From the NCBI GenBank assembly GCA_937967465.1, contig CALBSW010000100.1, forward strand, positions 1 to 51,526: DNA of 51,526 nt. The letters are read 5' to 3'. Below the pieces are notes generated by a model that was given only the letters and a program-made list of their open reading frames with translations, searched no databases and was not told where the DNA came from. Numbering within the stretch: position 1 is the stretch's first letter; every line of letters starts with the position of its first letter. The DNA is from an uncultured Flavobacteriales bacterium. Lineage in GTDB: Bacteria > Bacteroidota > Bacteroidia > Flavobacteriales_D > Sanyastnellaceae. Positions 17,595 to 26,641 of the stretch are shown here, in pieces. The translations under genes and the position numbers were made by a program.

Positions 17595-17614
17595 CCGCCG
17601 GTGTGGTCCGGCGG
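17595..17614 (+). promoter_or_regulatory. Leader hairpin upstream of ricT
   Basis: A perfect inverted repeat, CCGCCGG-N6-CCGGCGG, with loop TGTGGT. It would form a 7-bp GC stem at the very 5' end of the ricT mRNA if transcription starts near 17593. No T-run follows, so it does not look like an intrinsic terminator for holB. An mRNA-stabilising or protein-binding role is possible. Confidence 0.5.
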
Positions 17615-17634
17615 TAAATCGAGGAACAGGAACG

Positions 17635-18906
17635 ATGGGCTGTGCATCATGCAAGAAAGGAGAGGACGGAAAGCCGCTCGGCTGTCGGTCCAACGGCAAT
17701 TGCGGCAACTGCGGTTGCGATGTCATGACCGTGTTCGATTGGCTGGAAGGGGTTCCGATTCCCGAAGGCCAGCGCGCGTTTGACATCGTGGAGATCCGGT
17801 TCAAGCGAAATCGGAAGGGTTATTTCCGCATCGGCCAGGGTCGGCGTGTCCAGACGGGTGATGTCGCTGTAGTGGACGCCAATCCCGGCGAAGACATGGG
17901 CATCGTCTCCCTCACCGGAGAGCTGGTCCGGGCCCAGATGAAGTCCAAAGGGGTCAAGGACACCCACGAAATCAAGCGGGTCGTTCGCAAGGCGACCATG
18001 GAGGACATCACGACCTGGCAAGCGGCCAAAGAGCGCGAGGAGAGCACCCTCTTCGAAGCCCGAAAGATCATTGCCGAGCACCAGCTCGAGATGAAGTTGG
18101 GCGATGTCGAGTTCCAAGGTGACGGGACCAAGTGCACGTTCTACTACACGGCCGAGCAGCGGGTGGATTTCCGGGAGCTGGTTCGGGCCTTGGCCGCCGC
18201 ATTCAAGATCAAAGTGGAGATGCGCCAGATCGGCGCCCGACAAGAATCGGCCCGCTTGGGCGGCATCGGCATTTGTGGGCGCGAACTGTGCTGCTCCACG
18301 TGGCTGACGGATTTCCGGAGCGTGTCCACGGGGGCGGCCCGGTACCAGCAATTGTCGCTGAATCCGCAAAAGCTGGCAGGCCAATGCGGCAAGCTCAAGT
18401 GCTGCTTGAATTTCGAGCTGGACCAGTACAAGGAAGCGGTGGCGAAGTTTCCGCCGCCGAGCACCAAGCTGCACACCCGCAAGGGCAAGGCTGGCCACTT
18501 CAAGACCGACATTTTCGGCGGCCGGATGTGGTTCCAGTATTTCGACGACCCGGGGGCCTCTCCTGTGGCCATTGAGCTGGAAGATGTGCGCGACATCATG
18601 GCCATGAACGAGCGCGGGGAGAAGCCGGACGACCTCCTCGGCTTCGCTGTGGTGGAAGAAGCCGCGCCCGAGGACGCCCTCTTCGGAGATGTGGTGGGTC
18701 AGGACGACCTCAACCGCTTCGACCAATCCGGAAGGGGCAGTCGCCGTCGCAAGGGCCGCAAGGGCAGAAAAGGAGGCGGGCCTGCTGGCGGCGGTGGCCA
18801 AAAAGCACCTCAGGCCAAAGAAGGCCAGAAAAGTGGCGGCGGGAAACGCCGCAAGAAGCGCCGCAAGCCGCGCGGTGGATCGGGCGCACCAAAACCGGCG
18901 TCGTGA
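17635..18906 (+). CDS. ricT: PSP1 domain protein (RicT/YaaT family)
   Basis: A 423-aa cytoplasmic protein. The PSP1 domain covers about residues 60-290, with the cysteine motifs GICGRELCCSTWL and GQCGKLKCCLNFE. In Bacillus RicT (YaaT) these cysteines help bind [4Fe-4S] clusters in a complex that promotes RNase Y processing. The N-terminal MGCASCKKGEDG and CGNCGCD segments add six further cysteines. The last 60 residues are a low-complexity Gly/Lys/Arg tail, probably RNA-binding and disordered. It follows holB, as in many bacteria, and overlaps gldH (TGATG). The function in Bacteroidota is inferred from the family. Confidence 0.88.
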   Translation: MGCASCKKGEDGKPLGCRSNGNCGNCGCDVMTVFDWLEGVPIPEGQRAFDIVEIRFKRNRKGYFRIGQGRRVQTGDVAVVDANPGEDMGIVSLTGELVRAQMKSKGVKDTHEIKRVVRKATMEDITTWQAAKEREESTLFEARKIIAEHQLEMKLGDVEFQGDGTKCTFYYTAEQRVDFRELVRALAAAFKIKVEMRQIGARQESARLGGIGICGRELCCSTWLTDFRSVSTGAARYQQLSLNPQKLAGQCGKLKCCLNFELDQYKEAVAKFPPPSTKLHTRKGKAGHFKTDIFGGRMWFQYFDDPGASPVAIELEDVRDIMAMNERGEKPDDLLGFAVVEEAAPEDALFGDVVGQDDLNRFDQSGRGSRRRKGRKGRKGGGPAGGGGQKAPQAKEGQKSGGGKRRKKRRKPRGGSGAPKPAS

Positions 18907-19379
18907 TGCGAAGGGAGATGTGGATTGCAGGGGCCATGTCCCTGTTGTTGGCCGCCGTTGGATGTGGTCCTGGACCCGTGGCGGTGGATTCGGTAGAACT
19001 GGATCCGGAAGGGTGGCATGCGGCAGACACTGCACGGCTGACCTTCAGTGTGGACCAGCCCGATCACCGGCATGACCTTCAATTCGGCTTGCGTCACAGC
19101 GAGGATTACCCGTATTCGAACCTCTACCTCTTCGTGCGGTTGGACTACCCCAATGGCCGGTCTTTGACCGATACGCTGGAGTGTCCCTTGGCCGCTCCCA
19201 CCGGGGAGTGGTACGGCGATGGGAGCCGGTGGATCGACCAGCGCATCGGGTACAAACGCGGCGTGGGGTTCCCATTGCCTGGGGAATACACCTTGCAGGT
19301 GGTTCACGCCATGCGCCAAGACCCGTTGCCCGGGATGGCAGAATTGCGGTTTGCCTTGTTTGACCGCGAGGTCGAGTGA
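18906..19379 (+). CDS. gldH: Gliding motility lipoprotein GldH
   Basis: A 157-aa lipoprotein of the Bacteroidota gliding/type IX secretion machinery. The lipoprotein signal peptide ends at the lipobox AVGC (Cys20). Conserved GldH features are YPYSNLYLFVRLDYPNG, CPLAAPTGEWYGDG and the C-terminal YTLQVVHAMRQDPLPGM. ATG 18906 overlaps the ricT stop (TGATG); a GTG at 18903 would add one residue. The gene ends one base before the convergent rhodanese gene. Its presence implies a gliding or T9SS-dependent lifestyle, in line with the secreted modular proteins nearby. Confidence 0.92.
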   Translation: MRREMWIAGAMSLLLAAVGCGPGPVAVDSVELDPEGWHAADTARLTFSVDQPDHRHDLQFGLRHSEDYPYSNLYLFVRLDYPNGRSLTDTLECPLAAPTGEWYGDGSRWIDQRIGYKRGVGFPLPGEYTLQVVHAMRQDPLPGMAELRFALFDREVE

Positions 19380-19380
19380 A

Positions 19381-19869
19381 TCACTCGCCGATGGGCAGTG
19401 CCACCGGAGGGTCGTTGGACACCGTTTCTCCGGCATCCTCCCAGTCGTAGAACCCGCCACGCAAATTGTACAGCTCAGAGAAGCCGGCCTTGGCCATGCG
19501 CTTCATCGCGTCTTCGCTTCGCCCGCCTGCAGCGCAGTAAAGGGCAATGGGCCGGTCCTTCGGAAGGGTGAAGGCGATGGATTCGAAGTCGTCTTCCAAG
19601 AAGTCGAGGAAGGCGGCGCCCGGCAGGTGGCCGTCCTCCCATTCCTTGTCCGTGCGGACGTCGATCAGGAGAATGTCCGGCCGGTCACCGAGCATGGCCT
19701 TCAACTCCGTGACGCTGACATCGCGGGCAATGGCAGCGCCTGGCTGGGCGGCTTCAATTTCCGATGACGGGCTTGCGGCATCGGCACAACCGGTGGTTGC
19801 GGAGTGAAGCCCGAGCAAGGTCAGACAGAGCAGGGTCGAACGAACAAGGGTGAAGGAGCGCAGTTCCAT
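19381..19869 (-). CDS. Rhodanese-like lipoprotein
   Basis: A 162-aa predicted lipoprotein. A hydrophobic signal segment ends at SATTGC (Cys28), a loose lipobox, and a single rhodanese domain follows. The domain has LLIDVRTDKEWEDGHLPGA and the active-site loop YCAAGGRSEDA, whose Cys would carry a persulfide. The C-terminal GGFYDWEDAG is typical. It probably acts on sulfur groups or as a redox or binding domain in the periplasm; the substrate is unknown. ATG 19869 follows a -7 box by 4 nt; the in-frame extension upstream lacks coding character. Convergent with gldH (1-bp gap). Confidence 0.88.
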   Translation of the reverse strand: MELRSFTLVRSTLLCLTLLGLHSATTGCADAASPSSEIEAAQPGAAIARDVSVTELKAMLGDRPDILLIDVRTDKEWEDGHLPGAAFLDFLEDDFESIAFTLPKDRPIALYCAAGGRSEDAMKRMAKAGFSELYNLRGGFYDWEDAGETVSNDPPVALPIGE

Positions 19870-19873
19870 GCAA

Positions 19874-19881
19874 CGAAAGTA
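19874..19881 (-). promoter_or_regulatory. -7 element for the rhodanese gene (TACTTTCG)
   Basis: Minus-strand TACTTTCG ends 4 nt before the ATG at 19869, the same geometry as at holB. No -33 TTG is visible. Confidence 0.4.
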
Positions 19882-19925
19882 CCGTTCGTCGGTTGTTCCC
19901 TCAGTCGGCGCATTCATTGCCTTGG

Positions 19926-19958
19926 TTTTGGCCTGCGGGTCCCTCCCTCGGTAAATTG
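19926..19958 (+). promoter_or_regulatory. Promoter of the M43 protease (TTTTG...TAAATTG)
   Basis: -33 TTTTG is at 19926-19930 and the -7-like TAAATTG at 19952-19958, spaced 21 bp. The -7 box ends 15 nt before ATG 19974. Confidence 0.5.
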
Positions 19959-19973
19959 TACCCCCTGCCTGAG

Positions 19974-22076
19974 ATGAAGAACCTGCGATTCCCATTGGCC
20001 TCCCTGGCCGCGTTCCTGTTTTGGATGGCATCGGCCATCACCGCGCACGCTCAAGATGTGTGGCCCTGCGGCCAACCTGAGGCGCAAGCGGCGTTCGATG
20101 CGGCCCACCCCGGTGCCCGTGAAGCCCGCGAGGCCCAGGAAGCCGAGGTGCGCTTGGCAGCGCAGGACCTCTTGTCGCGCGGCGGACAGGACAACGAGCT
20201 GTATGTGATTCCGGTGGTCTTCCACGTCATTCACGACAACGGTCCGGAGAACATCTCGACCGCGCAGATCCAGGACGCGATGGACATCTTGAACCGGGAT
20301 TTCCGAAAGTTGAACCCCGATACCTCCCAGATTGTGGCGGGGTTCGTGGATGTCGCGGCCGACATCGATGTGGAGTTCCGGCTCGCCAAGCGGGATCCAC
20401 AAGGCAACTGCCATTCGGGCATCAACCGCATCGAAAGCGACCTCACCTACGTGGGAGACAACGAGATGAAGCAGCTCATCAATTGGCCCCGCGAGAGCTA
20501 CATGAATGTCTACGTTGCGGCTGAAGCCGGCGGTGCTGCGGGTTACACCAATTACCCAAGCGAATGGGGAGCGGGAACCGATGGCATCGTGCTGAAGCAC
20601 GAATACGTGGGGAGCATCGGCACGGGCAACCCCTATCGGAGCCGCACCCTCACCCACGAGTGCGGGCACTGGCTCAACCTGCCGCACACCTGGGGCAGCT
20701 CAAACAACCCCAATCTGCCGGACAACTGTGATGTGGACGATGGCGTGGAGGACACCCCCTTGTGTCTGGGCAGCCCGGTGGGGTTTTGTGATCCGGAGCG
20801 CACCACATGTGGTTCCCTCGACAACGTCCAGAACTACATGGAATACAGCTACTGCAGCCGCATGTACACCACGGGTCAGCGCGCTCGGATGCGCGCCGCG
20901 TTGAACAGCTCCACCGCAGACCGCAACCAGCTGTGGACCCCACAGAACCTGGAGGACACGGGGGTCTTCGAAGAGGAGTTGCTGTGCAAGGCGGAATTCA
21001 CTGTGGACCGCTTCGAGGTTTGTATCGGAGAAGAGGTTCAGTTCACCGACCAGAGCTTCTTCGGCGTGACCGGCTGGAGCTGGGACTTCGGAGATGGCAC
21101 GGTGCTCGCGGGTGAGGTGGACACCGTCCACCAGAATCCTGCCCATGCCTTCAATGAAGCCGGCGACTTCGACGTGTACCTCACCGTGTCCAACGCCACA
21201 GGTTTTGTGACGTCCCAGTCTCCGGTGACCATCTCGGTGCTCGGAGAAGGAGCCTTGCCTGCGGTGTTGGAGGACAGCTTCGAACCGGAAGTGGGAACGT
21301 GGAGCGAAGGGCTGTGGTCCGTCGAGACCTTGTCCGGTCAGCCATGGCAGATTCGCCAGACCACCGGCTACACGGGGTCCCGTTCCTTGTACGTGCGGAA
21401 CCGACAGAATGTAGGCGGTGAAATCACCCGGGTGACCTCGTCCACCTATGACGCCGGCGGACTCGCTGCGTTGTACATCGGGTACAAGTACGCCTTCAGC
21501 CACCGCACGACGGGAGAGACCGACGATCGCCTGAAGTTGCAGGTCAGCAAGGATTGCGGACAGAGCTGGAACACGCGGCAGTTTCACCGGGGCCTGATTG
21601 ACTTGGCCACGGCACCCGATCACGGCGGCAACTTCTACCCTTCTGGCACGGATGAATGGGCCGGCCACATCGAAGAAGTCGACAACCCGATCTACTTGGT
21701 GCCCAACCTGCGAATTCGGTTCGAGTTCGAGTCCAAAGGGGGCAACAACGTGTTTCTGGATGACCTGAACATCTATGGCGTGGACACGCTCGGCAACGTG
21801 GTGAACCTCGCGGAAGCCGACCCGGAGTTGGCCTTCGGGCTGAACGCCTTCCCGAACCCGAGTGAGGGCCACTTCACTGTGGATGCCCGATGGGCGGGAC
21901 AGGATGCCATGTTGATCCTGCGCGATGCAGCGGGCCGCCTCGAGCGGCAGATGCGCCTTCGTGGAGAAGGGGGACGCCGCACCCGCCTTGAAGGGCTCAC
22001 CCCGGGTGTCCACTTGTTGGAGCTGACGGCCGATGGCCGCCGGGAGGTCCTGCGGTTGGTGGTCACGGGCCGCTGA
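19974..22076 (+). CDS. Secreted M43-family zinc metalloprotease with PKD domain and T9SS sorting signal
   Basis: A 700-aa secreted protease. A signal peptide (LASLAAFLFWMASAITAHAQ) is followed by a propeptide-like region and an M43 cytophagalysin-type domain. The zinc motif HECGHWLNLPH starts at His228, and the Met-turn is in NYMEYSYC. A PKD domain (WSWDFGDGT, near residue 370) comes next, then a jelly-roll-like region. The C-terminal LNAFPNPSEGHFTV...LEGLTPGVHLLELTADG region is a typical type A T9SS sorting domain, so export through the T9SS to the cell surface or medium is expected. ATG 19974 gives the cleanest signal peptide. Confidence 0.92.
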   Translation: MKNLRFPLASLAAFLFWMASAITAHAQDVWPCGQPEAQAAFDAAHPGAREAREAQEAEVRLAAQDLLSRGGQDNELYVIPVVFHVIHDNGPENISTAQIQDAMDILNRDFRKLNPDTSQIVAGFVDVAADIDVEFRLAKRDPQGNCHSGINRIESDLTYVGDNEMKQLINWPRESYMNVYVAAEAGGAAGYTNYPSEWGAGTDGIVLKHEYVGSIGTGNPYRSRTLTHECGHWLNLPHTWGSSNNPNLPDNCDVDDGVEDTPLCLGSPVGFCDPERTTCGSLDNVQNYMEYSYCSRMYTTGQRARMRAALNSSTADRNQLWTPQNLEDTGVFEEELLCKAEFTVDRFEVCIGEEVQFTDQSFFGVTGWSWDFGDGTVLAGEVDTVHQNPAHAFNEAGDFDVYLTVSNATGFVTSQSPVTISVLGEGALPAVLEDSFEPEVGTWSEGLWSVETLSGQPWQIRQTTGYTGSRSLYVRNRQNVGGEITRVTSSTYDAGGLAALYIGYKYAFSHRTTGETDDRLKLQVSKDCGQSWNTRQFHRGLIDLATAPDHGGNFYPSGTDEWAGHIEEVDNPIYLVPNLRIRFEFESKGGNNVFLDDLNIYGVDTLGNVVNLAEADPELAFGLNAFPNPSEGHFTVDARWAGQDAMLILRDAAGRLERQMRLRGEGGRRTRLEGLTPGVHLLELTADGRREVLRLVVTGR

Positions 22077-22135
22077 GCACACGCCGCGTCACCTGAAGTT
22101 GGCGCGACAACATACCCTGCGCAGGGCGGCTGGAT

Positions 22136-23947
22136 TCAGTCGTCGGAGACCTCTTGAAGCCAGGAGCGGTAAGCCCCGAAGAGCTTGGACCGGCTCACGA
22201 AGCCGACGTATCGCCCTCCGCGGGCGACGCGCAAGTTCCAGGCTTGGCTGCGGTCGAATTTCTCCATCACGGCCTCCATGCCGTCGGACCCCTCCAGAGA
22301 GGCTGCAGGCATGACCATGAGGTCTTGTACAGTGAGACTCTCGTAGCGCGAATGGTCAAACATGACCCCTCGGATTTCCTCGAGTGGCACGATGCCCATC
22401 AGGGTGCCTTGGGCGTCCACCACGGGGTGGATGTTCCGCCGGCTTTTGGAGACGGTACCCACCAGCTGTCCCAACGTCCAATCCGCCTGAACCGGGTCGA
22501 AATCCGTCTCGATCTGGTCGCCGAGTTTCATCAACGTCAGCACGGCCTTGTCCTTGTCGTGCGTGAGGAGTTCTCCGCGGTCCGCGAGCTCCTGCGTGTA
22601 GATGCTGTTGGGGCGAATGAGCCGCGCCACTTGAAAAGCTATGGCGCTGGTGAGCATGAAGGGGATGAACAGGTCATACCCACCGCTGGCCTCCGCGGTG
22701 AGGAAGATGGCGGTCAAAGGAGCGCGAAGGATGCCCGCCATCAGGCCAGCCATGCCCGCCAGCACGAAATGGCCCCCGATGAGGTGCCAGCTGGGGAAGA
22801 CGATGTCGGTCGCAAACAGGAAGATGCCGCCGAGCAGGGCCCCGCTGACGAGTGCGGGCGCGAAGACCCCGCCGACGCCACCGGCTCCGACAGTCAGTCC
22901 GGTGAGGGCCGGTTTGCAAGCCCAGAGAATGGCCATGACGAGCAGGATGCGCCCGGTGGTGCCCGGCAAAACTTCGGCGCGCCCCTCGGGGTCGAGGCCA
23001 TCGTATTGGCCCCGAAGCAGCTCATTGATCAGCTCGAAACCCTCGCCGTACAGAGACGGAAATAGCATCAACACCCCCCCAATGGCAGCTCCGGCGAGAA
23101 CGATGCGGGCAAGGGGGTGCCGAAACCGCTTGACCAATCCACCGGTCACCCGGTAGACATCGCTGAACCAGACGGAAGCCAGACCGCACAGCACAGCAAA
23201 AGGCAGGTAGGCGAGGATGGTGCCGTCCCATTCGGGCAGGTCACGTCCAGCCCGCATCAGTTCCTCGGGGTCGATGAACAGCGTGGTGGTCAACAAGGCA
23301 GACAAAGAGGCCACCAACAACGGGACGAGGCTGGCCGTGGTCAAATCAATCATGATGACCTCGACCGCAAACACGATGGCGGCGAGGGGCGCCTTGAACA
23401 TGGCCGCAAGCGAGGCGGTGGCCGCACAACCGATGAGGACGAGACGGTAGCGGTAGTCCAGCTTGAACCGCTCGGCGACTTCCGAGGCGATGGCGGCGCT
23501 GCCTTGGACCGCGGGGGCCTCCAATCCCGCGCTGCCGCCAAAGCCCACGGTCAACAACGACGTGGCGGCTGGGCTCACCATGGACATCCTCGACAGGCGG
23601 GCTCGCATGCGGGAGAGGGCGTGCAGGGTGGATGGAATGCCGGGCCCGGGATGGCGTCCGCCAAACACCCTGTGGACGAGCAGGTGGGTCAGGACCAATC
23701 CAATCGTGGGGAGGACGAACAGCAGTTCTTCCGTTCCAGCTGCGCCGGCCAGTTGCGGCAGGGAGCGGAGCCAGCCGACACCATTCTTGAGGAGGACTGC
23801 CAGAAGGCCGGCGGCCATGCCGATGACGCCGGCCAACAGGATGACGCCATTGCGGGGACCGAGCCGGCTCCACAATTCCTTTTGGAGGAACCGGGTCAGG
23901 ACGGCCCACGGCGGCAGCCGTCGAAGGAGGGAGGGTTTCCGTGTCAT
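22136..23947 (-). CDS. ClC-type chloride channel/transporter with CBS pair
   Basis: A 603-aa inner-membrane protein of the ClC family. The conserved anion-path motifs are GPGIP (residues 101-105) and GSAGLEAP (138-145), with the external gating Glu at 143. A Glu (196) follows in VFAVEV, near the place of the internal proton glutamate, so H+/anion exchange is possible. The segment TGLTVGAGGVGGVFAPALVSGA is the usual late-helix motif. Two CBS domains occupy about residues 470-600 and may bind nucleotides. It is the last gene of the YfiR-TPR-SpoIIE-ClC operon, and its ATG overlaps the SpoIIE stop (ATGA). Confidence 0.93.
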   Translation of the reverse strand: MTRKPSLLRRLPPWAVLTRFLQKELWSRLGPRNGVILLAGVIGMAAGLLAVLLKNGVGWLRSLPQLAGAAGTEELLFVLPTIGLVLTHLLVHRVFGGRHPGPGIPSTLHALSRMRARLSRMSMVSPAATSLLTVGFGGSAGLEAPAVQGSAAIASEVAERFKLDYRYRLVLIGCAATASLAAMFKAPLAAIVFAVEVIMIDLTTASLVPLLVASLSALLTTTLFIDPEELMRAGRDLPEWDGTILAYLPFAVLCGLASVWFSDVYRVTGGLVKRFRHPLARIVLAGAAIGGVLMLFPSLYGEGFELINELLRGQYDGLDPEGRAEVLPGTTGRILLVMAILWACKPALTGLTVGAGGVGGVFAPALVSGALLGGIFLFATDIVFPSWHLIGGHFVLAGMAGLMAGILRAPLTAIFLTAEASGGYDLFIPFMLTSAIAFQVARLIRPNSIYTQELADRGELLTHDKDKAVLTLMKLGDQIETDFDPVQADWTLGQLVGTVSKSRRNIHPVVDAQGTLMGIVPLEEIRGVMFDHSRYESLTVQDLMVMPAASLEGSDGMEAVMEKFDRSQAWNLRVARGGRYVGFVSRSKLFGAYRSWLQEVSDD

Positions 23948-25758
23948 CCCAATCGGACGCGCACCCCGCAGATGAGGATGTCGTCCACCTGTTCTTCGCC
24001 CGCGCTCCCGCGCCAGTCCTCAATGCGCTTCCGCAATTCTTCTTCCTGCCGGTCCACGGGCAACGCAGAAATCTCGCCCAGCAGTTGACGCAGTTGCTTC
24101 CGCATGAATTTGCGGCCCTTTGGCCCACCGAACTGGTCCTGATAGCCATCGGAGGCGCAGTACACCATGTCGCCGTCTTCGAGGTCGATGACCTGGGTGG
24201 TGAACCGGAATTCGCCAGGTTCGAAACTGGCGATGGCCCGTTTGTCGGGCTTCAATTCTGTGACCTGGCCATTCCGAACGTGGTAGCCTGGGGCATTGGC
24301 ACCAGCAAACTCCAACTTCCGTTCCTCGAGGTTGATGGACATCAGGCCAAGGTCCATGCCATCGGGAACCTGGTCCTCCGCCTGGGTGCCGCGGTGAAGA
24401 ACGTTGCGTGCGTGCTCGTTGAGCCGGTCGAGGATTTTGCCCGGCTGGGTGTACACTTTGCCGATGTGTTGCAGGGCGTTGTGACCCAAGAGGCTCATGA
24501 AGGCGCCCGGAACGCCGTGGCCCGTGCAGTCGACCGCCGCAAACATGCGCCAGGCATCCAGCTTGTGGAACCAAGGGAAGTCTCCGCTGACACCATCGCG
24601 GGGCATGTAGAGCACGAATTGCCGGTCGAATACGCCCTTGCGCAGGGATTCGCTCGGGAGAATGGCACCTTGGATGCGGCGCGCATAATCGATGCTCGAG
24701 GTCAGGTCGGTGTAGAGCTTGCGGATCTCCTCACCCTGCGCCTCCAATTGGGCGGTCTGTCGGGTCAGGGTCTCTGTACGCTCGGCCACTTTGGCCTCCA
24801 TTTCGCGCTCGTAACTCGCGAGGTCATCGCGCATGGCGAGCAGGGTCTTGCCGAGCACGTCTTCCTCGGAGAGCGGCGTGTATTCCGTGTCGAATTGGCC
24901 CCGTCCCACAGCGGCACTGAACTCCCGGGTCCGGTGAAGGCCGTCTGCCAGGCGGTCCAGGGCTTCGGCCATCTCTCCGATTTCGTCGCGCCGTGCGGGC
25001 ATGGGGAAGGGATGGTCGATGCCGCGGGAGAGGTAAAGCAGACGCGCCCGGACTTTGCGCAGCGGCACGCGGATGCCCCGCGTCACACCAGCAGCGATGG
25101 CCAAACCAGCCAACAGGACGAACAGGGAGATCCACCGAACCAGGGTGTCCAGTCGCCGGCCACTCTGCTCGACGGCCTCATCCGTGATGCGCACCGCTTC
25201 ATCGAGGTGCAGGGCCAGCGATTGAAGACCAGCCTGCATGGAGTCGAGGTGGGCACGGATGTCGTGTCCCGGATCAAAGGGGTTGTCCAGCAATTCATCC
25301 ACCCTGAGAATCCGCTCGAAGTCCTCGTCGAATGCGGATTTGCGCGTTCCTGGAGGGACCAGGCCTTGAAGTTCGTCCAAGAGCGCGTCCGTCTCAATGT
25401 GGTGCCGGAAGAGGCGGGCATGGAGGCTGTCCAATCCGGAAGTCTGCTCCCGAAGCTGGGCCAGTTTCGGTGCAAATCCTTCCTGAAGCCGGTCCAAAGA
25501 GCGGTGTGCGTCCACGTGGAGGTGCACGGGTTCGGGAAGTCGGGCAGCCAGCAGTGCATAAGCGCGCATCGCTTCGACACGTTGAAGCAGCTTGGCGACG
25601 TCGGCTTTGGCGGCATCGACCCTGACCGCCTCTTCCAAGAGGTCACTCTGGTGCTGGGTGGTGCGCGCCGTCAAGACGAAAAACACGGCCAGCGCTCCGA
25701 TGAAGAGGCCGAATCCCGCGAAGATGCGGGCTCCGATGGATCGGAACCAGCGCCTCAT
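23944..25758 (-). CDS. HAMP-SpoIIE serine phosphatase (PP2C-type signalling protein)
   Basis: A 604-aa membrane-anchored phosphatase. TM1 is at residues 11-31, a helical periplasmic sensor at about 32-205, and TM2 at about 208-224. A HAMP domain (225-290) and a coiled coil (305-355) lead into the SpoIIE/PP2C catalytic domain (from about 365). The metal ligands are visible in GVSGDF (Asp393) and VDCTGHGVPGAFMS (Asp410), with a late acidic motif in CASDGYQDQFGG. Such enzymes dephosphorylate anti-anti-sigma factors or similar partners; none is encoded here. It lies between a TPR protein (1-bp gap) and the ClC channel (4-bp overlap), suggesting that a periplasmic signal reaches both. Confidence 0.92.
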   Translation of the reverse strand: MRRWFRSIGARIFAGFGLFIGALAVFFVLTARTTQHQSDLLEEAVRVDAAKADVAKLLQRVEAMRAYALLAARLPEPVHLHVDAHRSLDRLQEGFAPKLAQLREQTSGLDSLHARLFRHHIETDALLDELQGLVPPGTRKSAFDEDFERILRVDELLDNPFDPGHDIRAHLDSMQAGLQSLALHLDEAVRITDEAVEQSGRRLDTLVRWISLFVLLAGLAIAAGVTRGIRVPLRKVRARLLYLSRGIDHPFPMPARRDEIGEMAEALDRLADGLHRTREFSAAVGRGQFDTEYTPLSEEDVLGKTLLAMRDDLASYEREMEAKVAERTETLTRQTAQLEAQGEEIRKLYTDLTSSIDYARRIQGAILPSESLRKGVFDRQFVLYMPRDGVSGDFPWFHKLDAWRMFAAVDCTGHGVPGAFMSLLGHNALQHIGKVYTQPGKILDRLNEHARNVLHRGTQAEDQVPDGMDLGLMSINLEERKLEFAGANAPGYHVRNGQVTELKPDKRAIASFEPGEFRFTTQVIDLEDGDMVYCASDGYQDQFGGPKGRKFMRKQLRQLLGEISALPVDRQEEELRKRIEDWRGSAGEEQVDDILICGVRVRLG

Positions 25759-25759
25759 C

Positions 25760-26641
25760 TCAACGGCCGCCCAATTCGGACAAGTGGGTTTTGCACCATT
25801 CGATGCGGTCTTGATTCAGCAGGGCCTCAGACACCACAGCGAGCGCCTCGTATCCGGTGGGTCGGTTGGGGTCGATTTCGATGGCCTGTTCCAGCTCCTC
25901 CGCTGCATTGCGCCACAGCACAGCGGCATTCTTCAAAGCGTTGTCCAGCGCGTCAAGGTTGTCCTCTGCCGCTTTGAATTGACGCACGCCTTGATTGTAG
26001 GTGTGAACAGCGAGGTTGTAACGCGAACGGTATTGGTCGTGGCCTTGATTGGCCGCAGCCGAGTAGCGTTCCACACCCCACGCGAACCAGGGCCCTCCTG
26101 CGGTGCGTTCCTCTGTTTCAGCGCGGGCAAAGGCGAATTCGGCCAATTGCTGGTCGAGCAGGACAGCATCGGGAGTGGGGTCCCACATGGGGTCTGCAGC
26201 AGATTGGAGCAGCGCGTACTGTTCGAAGTGCCGTTGCGCCGATGTGGCGTCACCAGGGGTGCTGGTCCGGATGGCGTCCCGGGCATCTTCCAGGTGGGTT
26301 TCGGCCAGGAAGGTGAGCAGAGGCTCGAGGCGGTCCGAAAGGCGGCCGTTCTGGTCGAGCTCATGGCTGCGGAGAATGGCGCCCACAGCGACATCTCGGG
26401 CCGGTGAGCCGGGGTCTCGCCCATCCCGCTCCACGTACAAGGTCTTTTGGATGAACGCCTTGACGTACCACGTCATGGCATCTTGGCCTTCGAGACCTGC
26501 AATGGCGTCTTCCACTGTGAGCGCCGCGGCTTCGGTCCGACCTTCCTGCGCCTGTTGAATGGCTTGGGACGTGATGGGGCCTTGGGACCACAGCGGTGCC
26601 GTGAACGCCAGAAACAAGAGGGAGACGTTGAATCGCTTCAT
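25760..26641 (-). CDS. Secreted TPR-like protein
   Basis: A 293-aa protein with a signal peptide (MKRFNVSLLFLAFTAPLWSQG). It is otherwise alpha-helical, with tetratricopeptide-like pairs most clearly at GVERYSAAANQGHDQYRSRYNLAVHTYNQ and the C-terminal EELEQAIEIDPNRPTGYEAL. It is probably periplasmic and serves as a binding scaffold. ATG 26641 overlaps the stop of the YfiR-like gene (ATGA), and its own stop is 1 bp from the SpoIIE start, so it should act in the same signalling unit. The specific partner is unknown. Confidence 0.75.
   Translation of the reverse strand: MKRFNVSLLFLAFTAPLWSQGPITSQAIQQAQEGRTEAAALTVEDAIAGLEGQDAMTWYVKAFIQKTLYVERDGRDPGSPARDVAVGAILRSHELDQNGRLSDRLEPLLTFLAETHLEDARDAIRTSTPGDATSAQRHFEQYALLQSAADPMWDPTPDAVLLDQQLAEFAFARAETEERTAGGPWFAWGVERYSAAANQGHDQYRSRYNLAVHTYNQGVRQFKAAEDNLDALDNALKNAAVLWRNAAEELEQAIEIDPNRPTGYEALAVVSEALLNQDRIEWCKTHLSELGGR

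Noticed and set aside
22115..22126. A 12-bp palindrome, CCCTGCGCAGGG, between the M43 protease and ClC genes.
   Set aside because: It has no loop, no T-run and no second copy; it may serve at a convergent 3' end but cannot be called a terminator.
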